In this document: piece after piece, positions 11,260-22,119 of the stretch
Numbering within the stretch: the first letter of the stretch is position 1
Layout of the letters: each line of letters opens with the position of its first letter
Source: Mauremys mutica
Taxonomy: Eukaryota > Chordata > Testudines > Geoemydidae
Reading direction: 5' to 3'
Length of the DNA stretch: 64,000 bases
Assembly (NCBI RefSeq): GCF_020497125.1
Contig: NC_059080.1
Coordinates: forward strand, 52,331,563-52,395,562
Notes under the pieces: generated by a model
What the model was told of the DNA's origin: nothing
What the model saw: the letters and a program-made list of their open reading frames with translations, nothing else
Database searches by the model: none
Position numbers and translations under genes: made by a program

Positions 11260-13968
11260 ACAGCAGGCAGAGGCGTAGCGAGCGCCCTCCGTACCCTCTG
11301 ACCGGAGGGGGCCCCGCAAGGAAGGGGGCTCCTAAAAGTGGCAAAAAAATGTAAGGTATAACTAGGTAAGTGACATTTATTGACGCTATTGCACAATCCA
11401 TGTCAGTTTTACTGACAAAACCGTGAAGTCATTATGATACATCATAATGCTATTGGCTACATCAATTCTCTGTCGGTCAGTTTCGAATTTTAGTTGGACC
11501 CATTCAAAGAATGTGTATTTGCGTTCATAATGGCAGTCGGCGGATAAATGTTATTAATTTAGTTGTTTAATTTTTTATCGTTTCCAACGCAGAAGCGTGC
11601 TTTGTGATGTCTAAGAGAACGTATAAGAGTGGAGCTAGTAAATGAAAGGAAGCAAAAGATGCCGAGAAGGAACTTGAGAAAATTCCAAAGTTGTCAACGT
11701 ATTTTGCGCTGCAATCCAATGTACAGGTACAGGCACATGAAACGGACAGCGCTAGCAGCGACTAAGCGTATCCAGAAGTATCCAGAAGTGCTTCAAGTGA
11801 GGTCGAAGGTGAAGCCAGTTGTTCTACCAAACAAACTGTGACAGATATTCCAGCTGCTGCCGGGAAAGAAGTATCTGAATCTGAACCACTGACTGATGAT
11901 CCAGGAGATTGGCCGTCTATAATATCGGACAGGCAAGTGTGTGACATTGTTGCATGTGGCCCACCGCAGCAGAATGAAATTTAGGAATTTCCATTTAACG
12001 AGGAAAGACGGAGGTTCACAAGTACTCATTTCTATCGAACCATGGCAAATGGAGAGAAAATAAGATTTTCATGTTTAATGTACTCAGTTCAGAAAGATGC
12101 CATTTTTTGTTTTTGTTGTAAATTATTTGGCACTGGCGACATACCGCTACGTCATGGAACATCTGCTTGGAAAGCACTGTCAAAAAGACTTCAGCAGCAT
12201 GAAACAGGCAAAGGTCATCAAGACTAAATGGTTTGACCTTCGGTCAGGCATAGTAAACCGTACATCTATTGACCAACTCGAATTGCAGGCTTTTCTGAAA
12301 GAAAGAGATTTCTGGAGAAATGTTGTCAAACGCATGGTTGATGTCGTTATTTTCTTGTCCGAAAGAAACTTGGCATTTCGAGGAAGTAATGAAAAGCTCG
12401 CCGATACTTCGAATGGCAACTTTTTGGGACTGTTTGAATTGCTTGCAAAGTATGATACTGTCCTCAGCGAACTTTTACAGAGGATTAAGAAGGCAGAGAC
12501 ACATGTTCAGTACCTCAGTCCACAGATCCAAAACGAGCTGATTCAACTTGTTGCCAGTAACATTCAAGAGGCCAACATAGCGCAGCTTAAAAAAGCAAAA
12601 TATTATTCAGTTATTTTGGAATGTACTCCCAACGTGGCACATGAAGAACAGATGTCTGTGGTGTTACGCTTTGTTGAATGCAACGGTGAAGATGGTGTCA
12701 ATATTCGTGAAGCGTTTGTTGGTTTTCTTAATGTTCATGATACAACTGGCGAGGGCTTATTGGAAGCGTTTCTTGAAAAGGCAAACAACTTAGGAATAGA
12801 CATTGCTGACATGAGAGGCCAAGCTTATGATAGCGGCGCAAATATGAGAGGAAAGAATAAAGGAGTTCAAGCCCACATGCTAGAAATAAATGACCGTGCC
12901 TTGTATGTACCATGTGGAGCTCACACTTGGAATCTTGTGATCTCAGATGCGGCAAAGTCATCAAAATATGCCATTGACTTTTTCGGTCTGATTAACAGAA
13001 TATACGTTATCTTTTCTTCGTCACCTTCACGTTGGGATATACTTCAAGAACATATGCCAATATCTGTTAAAGGGTTATTGGACACTCGTTGGGAGTCGAG
13101 AATTGATGCTGTGAAGCCATTGTGTTATCACCTTGAAGAATTGTGCAATGCTTTGTCATCTTTGCGAGAATATGCGCTCGAAAAGAAAGATGGCAATACA
13201 GCAACAGAAGCCGGTGCGCTTTTAGACCATGTTACTACGTGGCCTTTTGTTCTGACTGTGTACACGTGGTACGATATACTTTCTCACTGATCAGGCCATA
13301 TCTTCTGTTTCGTCGCGATTTGACCAACTTGTGGAGTGGTATAAGTTGTTTGGATTTCTGTACAACGCTAACAGCCTGAAGCAGTGTCACAGAGAAAATG
13401 AACTGGAGAATCACAGCAAAAATTTTGAAAGAAAAATGGGAGACATTGATGCCAACGAACTCATAATGGAATTGAATCGTTTTATTTATGTCATCGAGAA
13501 AGAGAGAGGACTTGTCACGGCAAACAATTTTTTAATGTACATATACAAGAACAGCCTTCAGGAGATATATCCGAATCTTTGCATTTGCATCAGAATTCTT
13601 CTGACCACACCAGTTACTGTCGCCGGTGCTGAAAGGAGCTTCAGCAGAATGAAACTGATCAAGAATATCCTGTGCTCAACCATGACAGATGACAGGCTTT
13701 CTGCGCTTGCAGTTATCTCAGTTGAAAACAAGATTGCCAGATCTCTGGACTATGACGCATTAATTAACCAATTTGCGGAGAACAAGGCTCGAAAGAAGCG
13801 CTTTGCATAAATACGGAATACATGTACACTGTAGGCCTATGTATACATAATATGAACTCTGTATATTGTATAAAATAAATACCGCATTCCAGTTTCTGCA
13901 TTGTAAGGGGCCCCGGACATATGTTCGGAGGGGGCCACGTTCTGTGTTGTTACGGCCCTGACAGCAGG
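11260..13968 (+). mobile_element. hAT DNA transposon, near full length, inactivated
   Basis: The element runs 11268-13960 (2,693 bp). A perfect 8-bp target duplication ACAGCAGG lies at 11260-11267 and 13961-13968. The left terminus starts CAGAGGCGTAGCGAGC. The right terminus, read inward, starts CAGGGCCGTAACAACAC. Sub-terminal sequence is also inverted: CCCTCCG and GGAGGGGGCC blocks near 11286-11315 pair with those near 13905-13935. One transposase-like reading region (11607-13810) fills the centre, followed by an A/T-rich 3' UTR with AATAAA near 13875. The intact ends suggest a fairly recent insertion. Confidence 0.95.
11607..13810 (+). pseudogene. hAT transposase (TTF zinc finger, DUF4371/ZMYM1-like), broken
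   Basis: The frame opens at an ATG at 11607 (MSKRTYKSGASK). It is cut by stops at 11643 (TGA), 11763 (TAA) and 11982 (TAG), then reads a TTF-type zinc-binding segment at 12042-12227 (IFCFCCKLFG, then HETGKGH). A frameshift near 12225 moves into a long frame to 13290. That frame has the DUF4371-like middle with the KERDFWRNVVKRMVDVV block, YDSGANMRGKNKGVQA, and the CGAHTWNLVISDAA motif. The final part reads in another frame from about 13283 to 13810 and holds the hAT dimerisation region (VTVAGAERSFSRMKLIKN). Relatives usually have a longer linker before the DQAISSVSSRFDQL block, so I infer an internal deletion near 13283. A functional protein would cut and paste DNA in the nucleus; this copy cannot make it. 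Alternative: a domesticated ZMYM1-like gene, but the stops and transposon ends argue against that. Confidence 0.92.
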
Positions 13969-14531
13969 GGACAGAATCTGGACCTGCCTTTAGGGCTGGG
14001 TAGTCAAATATTGTATGTGTCATCTAAGGGTGTTTATAATATATGTTTGTGAAGCTGGGTGCCACAGCATAGAAGCTTTATGGCAGGAGTAACAGAGAGT
14101 GAAGTCTTTATGAGAGTTAGTGTTGTTCCCACATATATTGTAGGACACCTTCTGGAGTCACAACCTCTTCTCATTCCTACTGAGGTCACAAGGCTTGCTG
14201 GGGAAGGGGGAGTGCATCAGGAGGCAAGTTCCTGAGGCTGAGCTAGTCAAGTGTAATGAAATCAATGGGGTTGGATTGATGGGGGAAGGATTGTTCCCAG
14301 GCTCTCCAGATGCTACTATTGGGTTTATAGAATCACAGAAATGTCGGGCTGGAAGGACCTCAAGAGGCCACCAAGTCCAGCCCTCTGCACTGAGAACAAA
14401 TCAAGTAACCCTAGACTGTCCTTGGCAGGTGTTTGTCCAACCTGTTCTTAAAAACCTCCAGTGACAGGGATTCCACAACCTCCCTTGGAAGCCTGTTCTA
14501 GTGTTAACTACCCTGAGTGTTAGAAAGCTCT

Positions 14532-14743
14532 TTCTAACCCAGGGGCAGTCAACTGGCGAACCAAGGGCCAAATCCAGACCACCAGACACTTTTGAATGGA
14601 CCACAAAATCTTTTTATTTACTTATCATCATCATTGTAATTGCGTTTTGAATATGTTTCTCTAGAGTCTGGAACTTGACTATAATACCTTGACCAAGAAA
14701 TTTGGACCTTGACAAAAAATAATTGAGTACCCCTGTCCTAATC
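14532..14743. mobile_element. 196-bp hAT MITE inside CR1
   Basis: The element is 14540-14735. The left end is CAGGGGCAGTCAACTGG; the right end read inward is CAGGGGTACTCAATTA. The flanking 8-mers TTCTAACC (14532-14539) and TCCTAATC (14736-14743) match at 6 of 8 bases, an aged target duplication. CR1 sequence is continuous across it. Confidence 0.8.
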
Positions 14744-14913
14744 TCTAACCTTAATCTCCCTTGCTGCAGATTAAACCCTTTATTTCTTGTCCTACCTTCA
14801 GTGGACATGGAGAACAATTGATCGCCGCCTCTTTATAACAGCTCTTCACATATTGAAAGATTGTTATCAGGTTCCACCTCAGTCTTCTTTTCTCAAGACT
14901 ATACACACCCAGG

Positions 14914-14947
14914 TTTTTTTGTTTGTTTGTTTATTTGTTTGTTTTTA
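14914..14947. repeat. (TTTG)n microsatellite
   Basis: TTTG/TTTA tetranucleotide run within the CR1 copy. Confidence 0.85.
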
Positions 14948-15387
14948 CTTTTCCTCATAGGTCAGGTTTTCTAAAACTTATTATTTTTGTTGTTCTCCTC
15001 CAAACTCTCTCCAATTTGCCGACATCTTTCCTAAAGTGTGACGTACTCCAGCTGAGGTCTCACCAGTGCCAAGTAGAGCGGGATAAATACTTCCCGTGTT
15101 TTACATATGACACTCCTGATAATACACCCTAGAATATTAGCTTTTTTTCACAACTGCATCACATTACTGACACATATTCAATTTGTGGTCCAGTATAACC
15201 CCCTGATTCTCTTCAGCAGTACTGCCACTTTACTCCCACCAGTTATTCCCCATTTTGTAGTTTTGGGGTTTGATTTTTCCTTCATAAGTGTAGTTCTTTG
15301 CAGTTATCTTTACTAAATATCATCTTCCTGAATTCATACCAATTCTGTTTTTTGTCCTCCAACGTGCTGGCAACCCCTTCCAGCTTA

Positions 15388-16447
15388 GTGTCTGTGATGC
15401 TGATAAACCAAGTGCCAGCTCTGGCCAAGGCCATAGGCGTTAGCTAAGAATGGACAAATGCATAGCTGGAAACCAAACCAGTTCACTTGTATGTTAGTTT
15501 TGTTCAAAACAGATATTAGTCTTATAAGAATGTATTTAGTGTTTAGACTCTATGAAATGCTTGTTGCTGCATGCATTAATCTCACTTGTAAATCCATATT
15601 CTATGCTACAAGGTAAATATAAGTTTGTTTTATAACTGTAAAAAAGCCTGCTCTGAACTAATGAAATCCAATGAGATGAGCAGCTTCTCCCGTACATCCA
15701 GGAGGACTATCAAAAATTAAGTGGGCCATTGTAGGACAAAAGCTTTGTTAATTGCCCCATCTACCTGTGGAGAAGTATGTGCAGAAGGGCTTGCCCCATC
15801 AGTTTGAATGTTCAAGAGGGAAATAAAAATAGCTGACAATGAGATTTTTCATCTCCTTGCTCTTTGGACTCTCACAAGGGCTGAAGCTAAGAAACAAAAA
15901 GCAGAGGTCCCCAGAGTTGAACAGGGTTAAGCCCTATATTAAGACAATCGGTGCTAACAGATTACTACATCTCTATCAACTTTTGAATCACAGACTAAAA
16001 CTTATTTGCATATATATGCCTGCTAGCTTTAACCTGAAAATAACTCTCCTATTTTTTCCTAATTAATAAACCTTTATTTAGTTTATTACAGGATTGGCTA
16101 CAGGCGTTGTCTTTGGTGTGAGATCTGAGGTACCAGTTGATCTGGGATAAGTGACAGTCTCTTGGGACTGGTGTAACCTGAATATTTTGTGATCTTTGGT
16201 GCAAGTGATCATTTATCACTAAGTCCAGCTAGCCTGGGTGACAAGATACAGCGGAGAGCCCAAGGGGACTGTGTGTGACTCCATGGTGAGACTGTTACAG
16301 TGATCTAGGAGTTCACATTTGTTACTGGCTTGGTGAAATCTAATTATAGAACATACCACCACCTTGGGGTGTGTGCTCTGCTTTTGACAGTCTGTCCTGA
16401 GTTTGGAACTCTTGGTCATAAGCCACTCCAGATACTAGGACAGTGTC
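15388..16447 (+). mobile_element. Solo LTR (endogenous retrovirus type), plus strand, 5-bp target duplication
   Basis: The LTR is 15393-16442 (1,050 bp). It begins TGTGATGCTGATAAACC and ends CTAGGACA (TG...CA). A perfect 5-bp duplication GTGTC lies at 15388-15392 and 16443-16447, and the CR1 host sequence AGCTTAGTGTCAT is restored when the LTR is removed. A polyadenylation signal AATAAA sits at 16065-16070, followed by TTTATTTAGTTTATTACAGG. There are no internal genes, so it is a solo LTR left by recombination between the two LTRs of a provirus. Confidence 0.92.
16065..16070 (+). promoter_or_regulatory. LTR polyadenylation signal AATAAA
   Basis: AATAAACC within the solo LTR, located about two thirds along it, as expected for the R region. 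Confidence 0.7.
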
Positions 16448-16861
16448 ATATGCAAATTTTATACGCATACTCCCCACTCCATTATCCAAATCATTAATGA
16501 AAATATTGAATAGTACCAAACCCAGGACTGACCCCTACAGAACGTAATTAGATGTGCTCTCTTAGCTTGACAGTGAACCATAGATAACTACTCTTTGAGT
16601 ATATTCTTTCAACCAGTTGTACACCCACCTTACAGTAATTTCATCTAGAACATATTTCCCCAGTCTGTGTATGAGAAAGCCATGTCGGACTGTGTCACAA
16701 GCCTTCAAGAGATATCACATCTACGACTTCTCCCCCCTGCCCCACATCCACCAGGCCATTAACCTAGGGTGTATTGATGTGACACTTCCTTCCTGTTTCC
16801 CTCTCCCCGTTACTCCGAGGGTGAGAAACTGACTGCTGGTCCATTCCTTACCTCAGAGAGA

Positions 16862-17095
16862 AAGGATGGTCTGGTGAACAGGGCACTGGACTTACATTCA
16901 GGAGGGCTGGTTCTTTTCCTGGCTCAACAACAGGTTTCCTCAGTGATCTTAGCAAGTCACTTAATCCACCCTGTGCTGTAGTGCCCTAGCTGCAATTTGT
17001 GGCTAGCTGTTCACGACCACAAAGTGGGTCAGTAAGGCTAAAACTCTCTGGTGCTTCTGAGGTGCTCAGATACTATGGTGAAAGTACTTAAATGA
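16862..17095 (+). repeat. tRNA-derived SINE (MIR-like)
   Basis: Head GGATGGTCTGGTGAACAGGG, B-box-like GCTGGTTCTTTTCCTGGCTC, middle AGCAAGTCACTTAATCC, and a tail with GAGGTGCTCAGATACTATGG. It is diverged. Confidence 0.7.
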
Positions 17096-17099
17096 CTAG

Positions 17100-17855
17100 A
17101 GTCCATGCAAAGTGAAAGACAAGGAAGTATGCATGAGGCTCAAAATGACTGGTTTGATGCCACATAAAGCTGACAGCAACCCTCAAAAAGCCAGAAACAA
17201 TAACTTGACTCAGTGATATAAGAATCAGCATTCTAGAGAATTTGGTTACTGCTGGCTTTGATTAATAATAAGAGCAAGATAAGCTGAAAGGGTAAGGTTA
17301 ATAATAAGTTTACTGTGTTTATATCTCATGGCTTTGTTTCAAAAGAATTCAAAAATAATTTTGAAATGATAAAGCATGTATATTGGGGGTTCACTATGTG
17401 GCACTGGTAGGTATTTTAATGCTTGGGGAAATCATCTTGACATTTAAATCAGTACAAGGAATTATTCAAGTTCTTTTGAATTTCTAATGTTTAGGTTCAT
17501 TGATAATTGTCACAGATAGTCCTTCCTTTTAATTGGAAAGCTTGATTGGCCTTAAAAGTATCTGCAGTACATATCCATATTTGGACCAAAATTGTCTTCC
17601 CAGAATCATAACACACAAAAGAGTTAAGTTACATTACCTCACTGTAATAATACTTTAATAACTGTTTCATCTCGAATTTGATTAATCTCATAAATTGTAA
17701 AGTACCCAAATTAAAACTTCATATATTCAATTCTTCTTACCTATCATATAACAAATTTTATTTTACTTGCTGTAAAATGGTTATTTTTGAATTTTGTTCT
17801 GGTTAATAAAACTGTACATTTGGAAGATGTCTCAAGCCTGCTTCCATAGGGCTGA
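17100..17855. other. AT-rich stretch without recognised feature
   Basis: No repeat or coding signal identified. Many AT-rich blocks, for example near 17640-17800. Confidence 0.45.
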
Positions 17856-17861
17856 TCTACA

Positions 17862-18030
17862 GTACAAAGTTAGGGTGACTTAACTACATGGCTCAGGGCT
17901 GTGAAAAATTTCACATCTTCTGCAATGTAATTAAGCTGAACTAAGTCCTGGTGAGGACACTGCTAGTCTGATGGAAGAATTCTTCCGCCAACCTAGTTAC
18001 TGCTTCTCAGAGAGGTAGATTTACTACAGC
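17862..18030. repeat. MITE-like repeat fragment
   Basis: GGCTGATCTACAGTACAAAG at the left and GGTAGATTTACTACAGCTCT at the right are weakly inverted. The GTGAAAAATTTCAC palindrome in the centre matches the style of turtle palindromic MITEs. Confidence 0.45.
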
Positions 18031-18034
18031 TCTG

Positions 18035-18290
18035 GAAGACCACATTGTCTCATGGCTAGCGTACTGGCTTAGAACTCAGGAGACCTGCGTTCTGTTCTTG
18101 GCTCCAGCACAGACTTGATGTGTGAACTTGGCTAAATCCCTTTCCACCAAGTGCCTATTGTAACTACTTAGATTGTAAACCCTTTGTGACAGGTATTGTC
18201 TCTCACTGTGGGTTAGTACAACACCCAGCACAATCAACTGCTGATCTCATATGTGGTCTGTAGGCACCACTATAATCAAAATAATAATGC
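18035..18290 (+). repeat. tRNA-derived SINE (MIR-like)
   Basis: tRNA-like head CTCATGGCTAGCGTACTGG with B-box-like GCGTTCTGTTCTTGGCTCC. The core GTGTGAACTTGGCTAAATCC follows, and the tail has TAGATTGTAAACCCTTTGTGAC ending in CACTATAATCAAAATAATAA. Confidence 0.72.
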
Positions 18291-18532
18291 AAAAATGTGG
18301 AACTGTTAATGTCACATAATCATTTTGTTTTGCACCTTTATATTTTGCATTCTTATGGACTTAACCCACACACTGATCTTGGGAAATTGCCTCCAATTAT
18401 TTTGACTATGCCCTCTTTCTCAGCTCTGATGGTGTTTAGTCCTTTCAGCTGGTATAAGCTACTTTGGTATTGGGTGCTCTTTAATCAAAGCACAAGTTAC
18501 TTCATAACTTCTTTTAGTAGACTCTTTCAGGG

Positions 18533-18953
18533 GGCAGGATAGCTCAGTGGTTTGAGCATTGACTTTCTAAACTAAGGATTGTGAGATCAATCCTGGAAGA
18601 GCAGCAAAGAATCCTGTGGCACCTTATAGACTAACAGACGTTTTGCAGCATGAGCTTTCGTGGGTGAATGCCCACTTCGTTGTATGCAAGAACGAATGCA
18701 TCCAACGAAGTGGGCATTCACCCACAAAAGCTCATGCTGCAAAACGTCTGTTAGTCTATAAGGTGCCACAGGATTCTTTGCTGCTTTTACAGAACCAGAC
18801 TAACACGGCTACCTCTCTGATACTTGAATCCTGGAAGAGGCCATTTAGGGATCGGGGCAAAAATCTGTGCTGGGGATTGGTCCTGCTTTGAGCAGGGGAT
18901 TGGACTAGATGGCCTCCTGAGGTCCCTTCCAACCCTGATATTCTATGATTTGG
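18533..18953 (+). repeat. Cry-type SINE (tRNA head, CR1 tail), split by a PLE insertion
   Basis: The SINE occupies 18533-18600 and 18827-18953. The A box TAGCTCAGTGG is at 18540-18550 and the B-box-like GAGATCAATCC at 18583-18593. The 3' half (TTGGTCCTGCTTTGAGCAG ... TTCCAACCCTGATATTCTATG) is a CR1 tail. This tRNA-head/CR1-tail design is known from turtle Cry SINEs, which use CR1 machinery to move. The insertion lies between head and tail and duplicates 12 bp. Confidence 0.9.
18589..18838. mobile_element. Head-to-head pair of PLE family A ends inserted in a SINE
   Basis: The insert is 18601-18826. A 12-bp target duplication AATCCTGGAAGA lies at 18589-18600 and 18827-18838. The left part (18601 to about 18690) is the minus-strand copy and the right part (about 18692-18826) the plus-strand copy of the same PLE 3' end, ending AACACGGCTACCTCTCTGAT. 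The two halves form a large imperfect palindrome. Each half carries a hammerhead-like stem (GTGGGC/CACCCAC). There is no coding region. Confidence 0.9.
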
Positions 18954-19104
18954 GGATATTTAATTGGACTCTTAGTCCAACTGACTGCTGGAATACACAG
19001 ACTCAACTGTATTGACTACAATGGAGTTAGGTTCACTGAATATGGCTGCCATCATTTTCCATCTCAAAGCAATCTGAAGAGTGGCTTTCTTCTTGCCAAC
19101 TTCC

Positions 19105-19290
19105 TGTAAGAACATAAGAATGGCCATACTGGGTCAGACTGACGATCCATCTAACCCAGTATCCTGTCTTCTAACAGGCCAATCCCAGTTGCTTCAGAGG
19201 GCAATTATCAAGTGATCCATTCTCTGTCACCCAGTTGCAGTTTCAGGCAGTCAGTAGTTTAGGGACACCCAGAGCATTTGGTTTATGTCC
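19105..19290 (-). repeat. CR1-type LINE 3' fragment
   Basis: AGAACATAAGAATGGCCATA followed by CTGGGTCAGACTGACGATCC and CCCAGTATCCTGTCTTCTAA, a common amniote CR1/L3-type 3' region in antisense. Confidence 0.6.
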
Positions 19291-19639
19291 TTTTCTTCAA
19301 GAAAGTAGTTTAACTTTTCCACACACATTCTCCCAAATCTTGTCCTTCTGTGAAATCTTTTGTTTTCCCATGCTCTGTCATGTTCCCTTGTGAAAAGCAC
19401 ACACAAAAAAATATTCCAATCTTTTCCTTTTCAGCTGAACAGTCAAAACTCAGCCAGACTGTACTATTGCATTATTCCAGTTCAAGGAAATAGAAATATA
19501 TCACTTACTGACTCTTAAAGTCAAACAAGTTGTGCAGAACTCTTTTATTCTGGCAAAGCCAACTCAATTTTGTGAAGCGCTTTGACTTCAATGAAACTGT
19601 ATATTCCAATCGAATAGGGTTCTATCTGTCAGTGCTGAG

Positions 19640-19870
19640 ACAGAGACAGCTGGGTCTAGTGGTTAGCCAGGTCCCCACACCAGCAGGAGGTCAGAATCAA
19701 AAGCTGACATCCGGAACCAGGCCGAGTCAGAATCAGGCCGAGTCAGATAATTAGGAGATGAGCCAGAGACAAACCAAGAATCAGATACCAAGAACCAGGC
19801 CAAGTCAGGAAGCCAAGAGGTCATGGTCAGGACACAAGAGCTCGTAGCACTGGGTGAGCAGTTCAAAGCA
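19640..19870. repeat. Short degenerate tandem repeat (GAACCAGGCC-type)
   Basis: GAACCAGGCCGAGTCAG, AATCAGGCCGAGTCAG and GAACCAGGCCAAGTCAGG recur from 19695 to 19810. Probably part of an LTR-like repeat, with ends not seen. Confidence 0.5.
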
Positions 19871-19879
19871 GGGTGGAGC

Positions 19880-21945
19880 CCAGATGTACTGTTCTTCCTT
19901 CTAGCTTAAGTAGGGAGAGCAGCTCAATCAGGAGCTCCAGCATTCTACCAATCAGGGCCTGGAGTGGAGCCTTTCTGTTGAGCTGGACTTTAAGGTTCTC
20001 CGGTTATAGCTGATGCTAGTAAACCATCAGGTAGAGGGTTGGAGTGTGAAATCTCTGCCCTATAGTCCCAGGTTTGAGACCCCAGAGGTTACAAGACCAT
20101 CAAAGTTTCCCTAACTAGCTCTAGTTAACAGAAAAACTCCTCCTGGTTTCAGTGGGCTTTGGATCAGGCTCGGTATGAGTAAGGGTATCAGAATTTGCTC
20201 CTGCGTGTTTAGTGAAGCCAAAGGACACAGTAAAGTGATTCTTCAATATCTGCAGTTTTACTGCTTATGGCCATTGTATTTAGCCAGCCACTCCGTTCTG
20301 CATCTTCTCCAATGGGCTAAGATGCTGGGGTGCCATAGATTGCTTTTGGTACTGCCCATACAGGGATAGACTGCCATTGGCCCTTGCACAGAGGGTGGAA
20401 AAACCTTCTCCAATCCTGCACCCAACACACAATCTCCAGCAACATCCACACAGGAGGGGGCAGAGGAGGAGGCAAAGCAGAGAGGAGGAGCCTGAGGCAC
20501 TACCCTGATGCAGCCTGAACACCCTGTGTGCACATCTGAACTCCAGGGGCACCTTCCTCACCACCTATTAGAGTAGATCTCATGGGGAGCAGGCTGCACC
20601 CTCCTAAAGCACAGGGCTGTAGCTAAATGGTGCGATCTAACCCAGAACATGGCATGTTTCCTTTGCTACTCAGATTTGCGCAGTCACAGTTCCAATAATC
20701 CAATCAGAAAAAAAACAATTTCTAGCCTGTCACAAGGCAGCCAGGCAGCCTAAAAGCAACAGTGACAATGAGCAGAAATAACGATTGCAAACAGTGGAAT
20801 CGAATGCTCTCAGGGCCAGGCCCAAGCCACTTTGCAAAGCTTTCAGCTGACTTCAGTCCTTGGCTAGGATCAGGTCCTTAATCACCACACCACCTAGGTG
20901 GCCCTGTCCCACATTCAGTGGAATTCCCGATTAAGAGGTGACACCAACGTGAAAGCCATGCTGCTGTCTAGGCCACTGTTGAGCCCATCCTGCTGCCACA
21001 AGGAAGCACTGTCTGTATCTGGATAGAGACAGAGCCTGCTGCCTGCCCAGCACCATCCACAGATCAGCTGCATGGTGCCTGCTATGGCCACCGAGCAGGG
21101 GAGGCTGGCAGGGCAGGAACAAATTGTCAGTCTGGAAGAGGCTATGGTGGATCAGCTCATCACACCCCGGCCGTGTGCATTGCTGGGAGCTGTGTGGCTT
21201 GAGACCGACATACAGAAAAACCCAAGCACCACACAACCATAGCGGTGAGTCCCTAGTCAGTGGAATTACCAGATCCATTAAAAAGCAACTATTCCATTTA
21301 AGAACACTGGGCTTAAATCAGGGAGATGCCGCATTAACAGGCTATTTCTGCTTAAGTGTGTCCTACATGATTCTTTACTTTAATTGCTAATACTTTACAG
21401 GTACCTGTCCCTATGGTCCAATCAGGGCTAAAGTTCACACTGCCAATAACACTTCTGCCCTGTCTGCCCTACAGCTGACATCACATGCCTGGAGGATGCA
21501 GCTATGCCACTGTTGGCAAACAAGTAGAAAATTCCTAGTGCAGATGCCCCCAGGAGTTCTGAGAGGGCTAAACACCTTCCCAGAATGCAATGCGGCTTCC
21601 AGTATGCTTTGCCAGCACCGGGCTGTCCATGCTGCATATTTCCCCATATTTGCCAGCTCCTGAGGCACAAGTAGATGGCTGCTCTGAGGCCCCAGAATAC
21701 AGACAAGTAACGAGCATTTAAGTGTGGTCTCAGCCACACAATTGCACCATGTGCATGTGCTGAGCCATGTGAAACCTGAATTATCTTTGGCTTGGGGGAT
21801 CTATGTCTTCTGACTAGCTTGCAAAATGCAGTCTGGACAAGGAAAGATGAGGCTAGTGGTGGGTGCAGTAGGGACAGAAAAGGGGAGGGGAATATATTAG
21901 TAGTATTACTGTAGGACCTAGGAGCTCCAGTCATAGACCAGGGTC
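19880..21945. other. Stretch without recognised gene
   Basis: Mixed sequence. TTTCAGTGGGCTTTGGATCA near 20150 belongs to a common amniote repeat. A 168-codon minus frame (21428-21934) and a 115-codon minus frame (20931-21278) have no domain and no family resemblance I recognise. Confidence 0.45.
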
Positions 21946-21949
21946 CCCT

Positions 21950-22115
21950 TGTGTATTTTGTTCACTGTACAAACTGAACAAAACAACAGTTCCTGCACTA
22001 CAGATGGAAACAGATAGACAGGTACAAGGAAACAATAAAACAGTATTGGTCAATGTGATAGTGGTCTCAGCACGCCAGCTAGGAGTTCTGACACGGAAAG
22101 ATCCATGCACCCAAC
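21950..22115. repeat. Old LINE-like repeat fragment, same family as 38.6-39.2 kb
   Basis: ACAGATAGACAGGTACAAGG, AACAATAAAACAGTATTGGT and GTGGTCTCAGCAC align with 38700-38800. Confidence 0.6.
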
Positions 22116-22119
22116 ACAA

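Larger units (their letters stand above)
14325..16765 (-). repeat. Long CR1 LINE copy, minus strand, split by two insertions
   Basis: On the minus strand the CR1 3' tail lies at 14325-14360 and the 3' ORF2 region continues to about 15388, resuming from 16443 to about 16765. Recognisable blocks include GGTTCCACCTCAGTCTTCTT, CCAGCTGAGGTCTCACCAGTGC and TCATTAATGAAAATATTGAA, the antisense of CR1 ORF2 segments. It is interrupted by a 196-bp hAT MITE and a 1,050-bp LTR. Removing both gives continuous CR1. No intact frame remains. Confidence 0.88.

Noticed and set aside
18587..18891. Two near-identical peptides on opposite strands as a gene pair
   Set aside because: They are the two arms of the inverted PLE ends, not coding.
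21428..21934. 168-codon minus-strand frame
   Set aside because: No recognisable domain, no similarity to any family I know, and no typical upstream or downstream gene structure.
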